The notes under the pieces: generated by a model
What the model was told of the DNA's origin: nothing
Seen by the model: the letters and a program-made list of their open reading frames with translations, nothing else
The model's database searches: none
In this document: positions 1 to 5,391 of the stretch, one piece after another
How the letters are laid out: each line of letters starts with the position of its first letter
Position numbering within the stretch: position 1 is the first letter of the stretch
Assembly (NCBI GenBank): GCA_028709505.1
Contig: JAQVWW010000077.1
Location: 1-6,459 of the forward strand
Origin: Eubacteriales bacterium
Lineage (GTDB): Bacteria > Bacillota > Clostridia > Christensenellales > UMGS416
Length of the DNA: 6,459 nucleotides
Reading direction: 5' to 3'
Program-made: the position numbers and the translations under genes

Positions 1-235
1 TGATCGGAGCGGGCCGCGCCTTTTGGGCACCACGGGCGTCAAGGCCGCCACCCCCGGCGCCGTTCCTGCGGCGTTGCTGCCGACGACTGCCCACAGCCCC
101 CGCCAGCTTCGCGGCCCGATTGCCTTCCTGGACGAAGGTTTGCCGCCGGCACCGGCAAAGGCTCTTTTGCCGGCTCTTCTTCGCATTATAAAAGCCGTCC
201 TTTGGCGCGTCAATGGCAGATAAGCCCAAAGGCAA
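1..235. other. Unassigned GC-rich left edge; possible 3' end of an upstream gene
   Basis: I recognise no gene here. The best candidate is a rightward frame open from the window edge (position 2) to a TAA at 221-223. Its codons are rich in G/C at third positions over the first ~45 codons, like the genes downstream, but the product is Ala/Pro/Leu-rich with no motif I know. A leftward frame from an ATG at 186-184 to the window edge is also open, with an AAAGGA-like sequence upstream, but it gives an Arg/Gly/Ala-rich peptide using AGA and CGA codons that the real genes avoid. Either could be chance in GC-rich DNA. If the rightward frame is real, it ends just before the promoter of the next gene. 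Sequence to the left of the window would settle it. Confidence 0.25.
152..173. repeat. Perfect 8-bp inverted repeat (stem-loop)
   Basis: CCGGCAAA (152-159) and TTTGCCGG (166-173) are exact reverse complements separated by a 6-base loop. No T-tract follows on either strand, so it is not a convincing intrinsic terminator. It lies in the left-edge region with no assigned gene, about 60 bp before the promoter of the galactosidase gene. It could be a transcript-end structure, an extragenic repeat or chance. Confidence 0.35.
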
Positions 236-264
236 TTGACTTGCCCGGCCAATGCGGCTAGGAT
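236..264 (+). promoter_or_regulatory. Sigma-A-type promoter for the GH42 gene
   Basis: TTGACT (236-241, five of six matches to the -35 consensus) and TAGGAT (259-264, four of six to the -10 consensus) are separated by exactly 17 bp. This is the best-looking promoter in the window. Transcription would begin near 271, leaving a leader of about 44 bases before the galactosidase ATG at 315. Confidence 0.65.
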
Positions 265-273
265 AGAAGAAAA

Positions 274-288
274 GGGGGGAATCCCCCC
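274..288. promoter_or_regulatory. G6-AAT-C6 palindrome in the GH42 leader
   Basis: Six G (274-279), AAT, then six C (283-288) form a near-perfect 15-bp palindrome just downstream of the predicted transcription start. As DNA it could be an operator; as RNA it would form a very stable six-pair G:C hairpin near the 5' end of the message, 14 bases before the ribosome binding site. There is no T-tract, so it is not a terminator. The function is inferred from position only. Confidence 0.4.
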
Positions 289-301
289 GCCCCGGCGGCA
301 G

Positions 302-309
302 AAAGGAAG
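302..309 (+). promoter_or_regulatory. Ribosome binding site of the GH42 gene
   Basis: AAAGGAAG lies five bases before the ATG at 315 (GGA core seven bases before). This favours 315 over the in-frame ATG at 324, although the two starts differ by only three residues. Confidence 0.6.
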
Positions 310-314
310 AACAG

Positions 315-2309
315 ATGGATCGTATGTTATTCGGCGCGGCCTATTACGACGAGTATATGCCCTACGACCGGCTGGAACAGGATATCCGCATGATGAAGGA
401 CGCCCACATCAACGTGGTGCGCATCGCCGAATCCACGTGGAGCACCTGCGAGCCGCAAAACGGCGTATTCGATTTTTCGCACGTCACGCGGGTGCTGGAC
501 GCCATGGAGAAAAACGGCATTGATGTCATCATTGGCACGCCCACCTACGCGTTTCCCGCCTGGTTGGCCGCCGAGCAGCCCGATGTGCTGGCCGTCACGC
601 AAAAAGGGCCCGAACGCTACGGCAAGCGGCAGAATATGGACATTACGCATCCGGGCTTTCGCTTCTACGCCCAGCGGGTGATCCGCAAGCTGATGGAAGT
701 GTCGGCCCACCGGCGCTGCGTCATTGGCTTTCAGCTGGATAACGAAACCAAGCATTACAATACCGCCGGGCGCAACGTGCAGCTGCTGTTCCAAAAACAT
801 TTGCGCCGCCAGTTCGGCACGCTGGACGAAATCAACCGCGCCTTCGGGCTGGACTACTGGTCCAACCGCATCGACGCCTGGGAGGATTTTCCCGACGTGC
901 TGGGCACCATCAACGGTAGCCTGGGCGCCGCGTTTGCCAAGTTTCAGCGCACGCTGGTGGACGAGTATCTGGCCTGGCAGGCAGGTATTGTAAAAGAATA
1001 TAAGCGCGACGACCAGTTCATCACGCACAACTTTGATTACGAGTGGCGGGGCCATTCCTACGGCCTGCAGCCGCAGGTTAACCACTTTACCGCCGCCAAA
1101 TGCCTGAGCGTCGCCGGTGTGGACATCTACCACCCCAGCCAGCAGGATTTAACCGGCGCTGAAATCGCGCTGGGCGGCGACATCTCCCGGTCGCTCAAGG
1201 GCGACAACTATTTGGTCATCGAGACGCAGGCTCAGGCCTTCCCGCACTGGACGCCCTTTGAGGGACAGCTGCGCCTGCAGGCCTTTAGCCATCTGGCCAG
1301 CGGGGCCAATTCGGTGATGTACTGGCACTGGCACTCCATCCACAACTCCTACGAAACCTATTGGAAGGGCCTGCTTAGCCACGACTTCGGCGAAAACCCC
1401 ACGTATCTGGAGGCCAAGACCATCGGACGGGATTTTGCCCGGTGGGGCGGGCAGCTGATCAACCTGAAAAAGCAAAACCGCGTGGCCATACTGGTCAGCA
1501 ACGAGTCCTATACGGCGCTGGAGTGGTTCCCGCCGGCCAAGGGCTGCAATTATAACGACGTGCTGCGCTGGATATACGACTGCCTGTATCGCCAAAACGT
1601 CGAGACGGACTTTTTGTTTCCCGAGTCGGACAACCTGGAGGATTACGACGTCATCGTTGTGCCGGCGCTGTACAGCGCGCCGGACAGCCTGCTGGAACGA
1701 CTCAAATCTTTCGTCCATGCCGGCGGGCACCTGGTGGCTACGTTCAAGACCGGCTTTACCGACGAGCATGTCCAGGTAAGCACGCTGCCCCAGCCCCGCA
1801 TTTTGAGCGAGTGCTGCGGCGTCACCTACAGCCAGTTTGTGTTGCCCCGGGACGTGACGCTGCGCGGGCTGGACCTTGCACCGGAGGATACGTGCGTCAG
1901 CGTCTTTATGGAGTTGGTCACGCCCACCACCGCCCAGGTGCTGGCCGCCTACGACCATCCCCACTGGGGCAAATACGCCGCCGTCACGCGCAACACCTAC
2001 GGCGAGGGCTGCGCTACGTACATCGCCGGCAGGATTGCCGAACCGGCGCTGTCGCAGGTGCTCAAACAGGCGCTGTGCCACGCCGGCGTGTGGGGCGACG
2101 ATCAGCTGCTGGCCTTCCCGGTCATCCTGCGCAAGGGCATAAACGATGCCGCAAAGCAGGTGCGCTACTACTTTAACTACTCCGACAGCACGCAGCATGT
2201 GGTTTACCGCTATGGCGCGGCCCATGAGCTGACACAGCGTAACGATGTGTCGCCCGGCGACAGTTTTGAACTGGCGCCGTGGGATATGCGTATCTTTGTG
2301 GAGCAATGA
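315..2309 (+). CDS. Glycoside hydrolase family 42 beta-galactosidase (cytoplasmic)
   Basis: The 664-residue product is a complete GH42 enzyme of normal family length. It should hydrolyse terminal beta-D-galactosides, or alpha-L-arabinopyranosides, which some family members accept. The TIM barrel fills about residues 1-385. It opens with the FGAAYYDEY segment; the general acid/base is Glu144 in FQLDNETKHY and the nucleophile is Glu303 in YLVIETQAQ. The GLLSHDFGENP segment (352-362) closes the barrel. A trimerisation-type alpha/beta domain (about 388-595) and a small C-terminal beta domain (to 664) follow. There is no signal peptide, so substrates must be imported. The four-cysteine zinc cluster of the thermophilic prototype is not visible after the acid/base. 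The gene has its own promoter and leader palindrome, and a strong terminator lies 100 bp downstream, so it may be a single-gene transcript. The family is certain; the exact substrate is not. Confidence 0.93.
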   Translation: MDRMLFGAAYYDEYMPYDRLEQDIRMMKDAHINVVRIAESTWSTCEPQNGVFDFSHVTRVLDAMEKNGIDVIIGTPTYAFPAWLAAEQPDVLAVTQKGPERYGKRQNMDITHPGFRFYAQRVIRKLMEVSAHRRCVIGFQLDNETKHYNTAGRNVQLLFQKHLRRQFGTLDEINRAFGLDYWSNRIDAWEDFPDVLGTINGSLGAAFAKFQRTLVDEYLAWQAGIVKEYKRDDQFITHNFDYEWRGHSYGLQPQVNHFTAAKCLSVAGVDIYHPSQQDLTGAEIALGGDISRSLKGDNYLVIETQAQAFPHWTPFEGQLRLQAFSHLASGANSVMYWHWHSIHNSYETYWKGLLSHDFGENPTYLEAKTIGRDFARWGGQLINLKKQNRVAILVSNESYTALEWFPPAKGCNYNDVLRWIYDCLYRQNVETDFLFPESDNLEDYDVIVVPALYSAPDSLLERLKSFVHAGGHLVATFKTGFTDEHVQVSTLPQPRILSECCGVTYSQFVLPRDVTLRGLDLAPEDTCVSVFMELVTPTTAQVLAAYDHPHWGKYAAVTRNTYGEGCATYIAGRIAEPALSQVLKQALCHAGVWGDDQLLAFPVILRKGINDAAKQVRYYFNYSDSTQHVVYRYGAAHELTQRNDVSPGDSFELAPWDMRIFVEQ

Positions 2310-2315
2310 CCCCTT

Positions 2316-2340
2316 CGCGCTACGGCCGGTCGTAGCCGCG
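2316..2340. repeat. Stem-loop just after the GH42 stop codon
   Basis: CGCGCTACG (2316-2324) pairs with CGTAGC-C-GCG (2331-2340) with one bulged C and a six-base loop. The core arms GCTACG/CGTAGC are perfect. It starts seven bases after the stop codon and has no T-tract. It may protect the 3' end of the message, while termination proper probably happens at 2409-2441. Confidence 0.4.
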
Positions 2341-2388
2341 CGTGCTGTCGGTTTGGAGCAGCTACACTTGGATATCCATGGAATATAC

Positions 2389-2410
2389 TTAGGATTTTTT
2401 GAAAATCTAA
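2389..2410. repeat. A+T-rich hairpin abutting the terminator
   Basis: TTAG-G-ATTTT (2389-2398) pairs with AAAATCTAA (2402-2410) with one bulged G and a TTG loop. Its right arm shares its last two bases (2409-2410) with the left arm of the terminator stem. The two hairpins therefore touch and slightly compete. Whether this matters is unknown. Confidence 0.35.
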
Positions 2411-2441
2411 ATACCCAGCGATACTTTCGCCGGGTATTTTT
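2409..2441 (+). terminator. Intrinsic terminator after the GH42 gene
   Basis: AAATACCC (2409-2416) is the exact complement of GGGTATTT (2432-2439). Inside it, GCGA (2418-2421) pairs with TCGC (2427-2430) around a five-base loop, leaving a single A/C mismatch at 2417/2431. The stem ends in a run of five T (2437-2441). This is a typical factor-independent terminator and should separate the galactosidase from the arabinofuranosidase transcript. On the opposite strand the stem is preceded by A and T tracts, but weaker ones. Confidence 0.8.
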
Positions 2442-2501
2442 ATGAGAAAAAGCGCCGCAGCATCGTTTTTTTCCATCCGCAGCAGGGTTTGTGCATTTTC
2501 A

Positions 2502-2515
2502 TGGCAGCGCTAAAA
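2502..2515. promoter_or_regulatory. cre-like sequence (possible CcpA site)
   Basis: TGGCAGCGCTAAAA contains the AGCGCT core typical of catabolite-responsive elements and matches 11 of 14 positions of the degenerate consensus TGWAARCGYTWNCW as I remember it. The mismatches are at positions 3, 4 and 13. Its place in the promoter spacer would fit carbon catabolite repression of the arabinofuranosidase. The match is partial and may be chance. Confidence 0.25.
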
Positions 2516-2527
2516 GTATACACTTTT
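2512..2527. promoter_or_regulatory. Operator-like inverted repeat in the GH51 promoter
   Basis: AAAAGT (2512-2517) and ACTTTT (2522-2527) are perfect inverted arms around ATAC, giving a 16-bp dyad. It abuts the CATAAT -10 candidate at 2528. The place and symmetry suggest a binding site for a dimeric regulator, with a repressor being the simplest reading. No cognate LacI- or GntR-type gene is in the window; the AraC protein nearby usually belongs to a family that binds direct repeats. Confidence 0.45.
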
Positions 2528-2543
2528 CATAATATCACCATAC

Positions 2544-2549
2544 AGGAGG
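2544..2549 (+). promoter_or_regulatory. Ribosome binding site that decides the GH51 start
   Basis: A perfect AGGAGG sits directly against an ATG at 2550 (no spacer) and six bases before a second, in-frame ATG at 2556. Only the second has usable spacing, so 2556 is the likely start and the longest frame (from 2550) is two codons too long. Confidence 0.75.
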
Positions 2550-2555
2550 ATGAAT

Positions 2556-4451
2556 ATGCCCGCAAATCGACTGGTGTTGGATAGGGAAAAGACTTATCCG
2601 CTGTCGCGCCTGGTGTTCGGCCACAACCTGGAGCACACGCGCAGCTGCATCCACAACGGCCTGAGTGCCCAGCTGCTGCGCAACCGCAAGTTCGCCGGCA
2701 AGCCCTGCCAGGCCAGCGGTCAGGCGCTAGAATGGGTGACCATTGGCGAAACCGCCTATTTTTACATGGATTATTATGACACCTACACCCGCCATGAGCA
2801 GCCCGAAAAAATGACCCGGCGCAACGAGCTTCAAAGCCAGAAGATGCAGAATTATGTAGCCGGCCGGTGCTGCGGCCTAGCACAGAGCGGCATTGCGTTG
2901 CAGGCCGACAGGCCGTATGAAGTCCGGCTGGTGCTCAAGAGCGCCGCGCCCCTTACGGTATGGGTACGCCTTGTTTCGGCCGACGGCGGCACGGCCTACG
3001 CCCAGTCCGCCCTTGAGGTGACTTCGAACCAATGGAATACCTATCGTCTTTTTCTGACTCCCTGCGCGCAGGACGGAAACGCTCGGTTTGAATTCGGATT
3101 TGATGCGGTGGGCGAGCTGGCGGTAGGCGCGGCTTCGCTGCTGCCCGGCAACCACTTTTACGGTATGCGACCCGACGTTGTGGAGGCCCTGCAGAAAATC
3201 GGCGCTACGCTGCTGCGCTGGCCCGGCGGCAACTTTGCCGGTGAATACCGATGGAAGGACGGTCTGCTGGAAAGCGACATGCGCGGCCCCATGTGCTCGT
3301 ATATGGAAAATGAGACACAGCCCCACACCCACGGGTTCGATTTCCACGAGGTGGGTATCGATGAATTTATTGCCTTATGTCAAAAGATCGGCGCCGAGCC
3401 TTTTTTGACCATCAACTTGGCTTGGGATTCGCCCGAAGAATGCGCCCAGTGGGTGGAGTACTGCAACGGCGACGCTCAGACCACCTGGGGTTCGCTGCGC
3501 GCCCGGCGGGGTCACACCCAGCCATATGGGGTCAAGTACTGGTCTTTGGGCAACGAGATGGGCTACGGCCATATGGAAGGGCCCAACACACCCCAGGCCT
3601 ACGCGCAAAAGGCCCAAGCTTGTGCCCAGGCCATGCTGGCGATCGACTCATCGCTGGCGCTGTTCTCCTCGGGCCCCTATCCCGACGCTGCCTGGGTGCA
3701 AAACAGTGCAGCGCCCCTCTCATCGGTGGCCGACTATATCTCTCTTCACAGTTACGACCCTTTCGACATTGTGCGTGACATGAACTTTACCACGCTGGAT
3801 AGCACACTGCAAAGCTATGCGCAAATCAGCGGTGCGCCGCTGCGCAATTTCGAATTGATAAAAGGCCTGCGCGCCGCGCTGGATACCGCCCGGCCCGCCC
3901 GCCCCATCGCCATTTCCTTTGATGAATGGAACGTCTGGTACGCCTGGTACCGCAAGCCCGGTGTGGCCGAGGGCATTTATACCGCCCGTATGCTCAACAT
4001 GTTTTGCCGGGAGTCTTACGCGCAAAACATGCCCGTATGCTGCTATTTTGAACCAGTAAACGAGGGCGCCATACTGGTACACCCCTGGGAAACTTCCCTG
4101 AGCGCCAACGGGCAGGTATTTAATGCCTTTAAAGCGCACCACACTGGCCTGGGCGTGGAAGTAGACTGCGCCACGCTGCCGGTGACCGACGCCGCCGCCT
4201 CGCTGGACACCCAGAACAATACGCTTCATGTAACGCTGGTAAACGCCGATGCCCGGACGGAACAGGAGTTTCTCCTGGTGCTGCGCCCTGCCGCGGGCAT
4301 AAAGCAGGTTACCTGTACCCTATGGCAGGGGCCCTGCCTCCTGCCGGGTACCCGGTTTTCTCAAAAGGAGCTGCCGGTATGCGTAAGCGGCGACGAGCTT
4401 TGCCTGAGGCTTCCCAAGCACTCGCTGGCTGTGGTAACGGTACAGCTATAA
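2556..4451 (+). CDS. Glycoside hydrolase family 51 alpha-L-arabinofuranosidase
   Basis: The 631-residue product should release terminal alpha-L-arabinofuranosyl groups from arabinan, arabinoxylan or arabinogalactan oligosaccharides. GH51 signatures appear in order: FGHNLEH (21-27) with NGLSAQLLRNRKF just after it, LLRWPGGNF (219-227), KYWSLGNEM with the acid/base Glu334, SLHSYDP (about 396-402), and SFDEWNVWY with the nucleophile Glu457. A C-terminal beta domain runs from about 520 to the end. The enzyme is longer than the ~500-residue intracellular type (abfA). About 100 extra residues (roughly 100-200) before the barrel look like a beta-rich carbohydrate-binding-type insert, as in longer GH51 enzymes. 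No signal peptide is visible, so it is probably cytoplasmic. The start at 2556 is set by AGGAGG spacing. It lies behind its own promoter region, downstream of the GH42 terminator, and converges on the AraC gene with a 12-bp gap. The family is secure; the substrate is inferred. Confidence 0.92.
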   Translation: MPANRLVLDREKTYPLSRLVFGHNLEHTRSCIHNGLSAQLLRNRKFAGKPCQASGQALEWVTIGETAYFYMDYYDTYTRHEQPEKMTRRNELQSQKMQNYVAGRCCGLAQSGIALQADRPYEVRLVLKSAAPLTVWVRLVSADGGTAYAQSALEVTSNQWNTYRLFLTPCAQDGNARFEFGFDAVGELAVGAASLLPGNHFYGMRPDVVEALQKIGATLLRWPGGNFAGEYRWKDGLLESDMRGPMCSYMENETQPHTHGFDFHEVGIDEFIALCQKIGAEPFLTINLAWDSPEECAQWVEYCNGDAQTTWGSLRARRGHTQPYGVKYWSLGNEMGYGHMEGPNTPQAYAQKAQACAQAMLAIDSSLALFSSGPYPDAAWVQNSAAPLSSVADYISLHSYDPFDIVRDMNFTTLDSTLQSYAQISGAPLRNFELIKGLRAALDTARPARPIAISFDEWNVWYAWYRKPGVAEGIYTARMLNMFCRESYAQNMPVCCYFEPVNEGAILVHPWETSLSANGQVFNAFKAHHTGLGVEVDCATLPVTDAAASLDTQNNTLHVTLVNADARTEQEFLLVLRPAAGIKQVTCTLWQGPCLLPGTRFSQKELPVCVSGDELCLRLPKHSLAVVTVQL

Positions 4452-4463
4452 ACCAGCCGATGT

Positions 4464-5273
4464 TCACAGCCGGGTAAAGTATTTTTCCCTCAGTTGGCTG
4501 GGCGTTATCCCCTTGGCCTTTTTAAAGGCCCTGATAAAATAGTAATAATCGTGAAAGCCTGTCTGCCGGGCAGCTTCGGCGATACTCTGCCCGGCCATCA
4601 ACAGGTTAAAGGCATGGCGGATGCGCTGCTCCATCACCATCTGCTTGATGGTACAGCCGTATTTGCGCTTAAACACAATGGTAAGCCTGTGATAGCTCCT
4701 GCCGAAACGGCTTTCAAACCGGGTGCTGTCCAGTGCATCGGCATAGTGACGGTTGATATAATCCAGCACCTGCGCCGCCATATCGTTCCCGTCAGGCCCC
4801 GTTCTGGTAGTCTGGGCAAATAAACTCAGCTGCTGCTGCAACGCCAAAAGCTGGGTATTCAGCAATTCTTCCCGCACCAGTTGGGCGCGGAACTGCTGAT
4901 ACATCCAGCGTATATGGCCCAGTATATCCAGCTCGTTGGGCGTTTGACCAAAGGCGCTTAGCAGCAGCCGGGAGGTGTCGGGTATCTCCGGCGCCGGGGC
5001 CTGGCCACCCTCTTGCACAAAGTGGATGAAGTACGCTGCATGCTCATCTATCTCTATGCCGCGATGGCGGATGCCCGGCGGCAGCAAAAAATAGTCGCCG
5101 CTGGTCAGCTTTGCCGAAACGCCCGCCAGGCGGATGGTACGCTGCCCCGCCGCCACCACGCCCAGCACCCAGAAGGGCAGCGTACGGTCGGGATGCTTAT
5201 TGGTGATGGAAAGATATCCAATCTCCCGCACCCGGGGAACACCCGCAAGCTGCAACCACAGGTTTTGATCCAT
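4464..5273 (-). CDS. AraC-family transcriptional regulator
   Basis: This 269-residue protein is a one-domain-plus-DNA-binding AraC regulator of normal length. Residues about 15-90 form a cupin-like sensor fold: GDYFLLPPGIRHRG (59-72) is the typical loop-and-strand pattern, and a sugar ligand is likely. Residues about 165-265 hold the two helix-turn-helix units. The second is canonical, with SIAEAARQTGFHDYYYFIRAFKKAKGITPSQLR (230-262, given here in outline), including the GF...YF..FKK..G.TPS.R pattern. The first is more divergent, around FKRKYGCTIKQMV (201-213). The ATG at 5273-5271 has an AAGGAGGAG site upstream. The gene converges on the arabinofuranosidase and diverges from the oxidoreductase, so it is placed to control the latter and possibly both hydrolases. 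Its ligand, and whether it activates or represses, cannot be read here. Confidence 0.92.
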   Translation of the reverse strand: MDQNLWLQLAGVPRVREIGYLSITNKHPDRTLPFWVLGVVAAGQRTIRLAGVSAKLTSGDYFLLPPGIRHRGIEIDEHAAYFIHFVQEGGQAPAPEIPDTSRLLLSAFGQTPNELDILGHIRWMYQQFRAQLVREELLNTQLLALQQQLSLFAQTTRTGPDGNDMAAQVLDYINRHYADALDSTRFESRFGRSYHRLTIVFKRKYGCTIKQMVMEQRIRHAFNLLMAGQSIAEAARQTGFHDYYYFIRAFKKAKGITPSQLREKYFTRL

Positions 5274-5277
5274 ACCG

Positions 5278-5286
5278 CTCCTCCTT
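5278..5286 (-). promoter_or_regulatory. Ribosome binding site of the AraC-family gene
   Basis: Read leftward, AAGGAGGAG lies four bases before the ATG at 5273 (AGGAGG core about seven before). This strong site supports the chosen start. Confidence 0.7.
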
Positions 5287-5292
5287 ATGGAT

Positions 5293-5343
5293 TATTCTGT
5301 TTATTATAATACTATATAAGCGAGGGTTTGCCCATTCACCCAT
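5293..5343. promoter_or_regulatory. Divergent promoter region, regulator / oxidoreductase
   Basis: The 118 bp between the divergent starts holds an A+T-rich block. The palindrome TATTATAATA includes perfect TATAAT boxes on both strands: 5305-5310 rightward and 5303-5308 leftward. TATATA (5313-5318) follows. No good -35 box lies 16-18 bp from either, which suits activator-dependent expression. Between this block and the oxidoreductase start are two CCCAT copies eight bases apart (5331-5335, 5339-5343) and an inverted GGTTTG/CAAACC pair (5325-5330, 5365-5370), possible regulator half-sites. Confidence 0.45.
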
Positions 5344-5376
5344 ACCCCGGCGTTTTTACTAAGCCAAACCTTTATG

Positions 5377-5384
5377 AAAGGAAG
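5377..5384 (+). promoter_or_regulatory. Ribosome binding site of the oxidoreductase gene
   Basis: AAAGGAAG lies seven bases before the ATG at 5392. It is nearly identical to the site before the GH42 gene and supports this start. Confidence 0.65.
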
Positions 5385-5391
5385 ATAAAAT

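Larger units (their letters stand above)
2496..2533 (+). promoter_or_regulatory. Candidate promoter of the GH51 gene
   Basis: Two arrangements are possible. TTTTCA (2496-2501) and TACACT (2519-2524) have a 17-bp spacer, each matching four of six consensus bases. Alternatively, CATAAT (2528-2533) matches five of six at -10 but has no good -35 at 16-18 bp. A poor -35 would suit an activator-dependent promoter. In either case the inverted repeat at 2512-2527 lies inside the core promoter. Confidence 0.4.

Noticed and set aside
236..523. 95-codon rightward frame overlapping the start of the GH42 gene
   Set aside because: It starts inside the predicted promoter, has no ribosome binding site and gives an Arg-rich product in the wrong frame of a clear gene.
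327..2306. Two long leftward open frames (268 and 385 codons) opposite the GH42 gene
   Set aside because: They lie in the same antisense frame, in register with the sense codons, where stops need rare TTA, CTA or TCA sense codons. High third-position G/C keeps the frame open. The products have no family features, while the sense strand is a clear enzyme.
2877..4229. Leftward open frames opposite the GH51 gene (156 and 169 codons) and several 60-130-codon frames in other registers
   Set aside because: Same codon-bias effect; no recognisable domains, and the sense frame has all GH51 catalytic motifs.
4452..4463. Possible bidirectional terminator between the convergent GH51 and AraC genes
   Set aside because: The gap is only 12 bp and neither it nor the adjoining sequence shows a paired stem with a T-tract.
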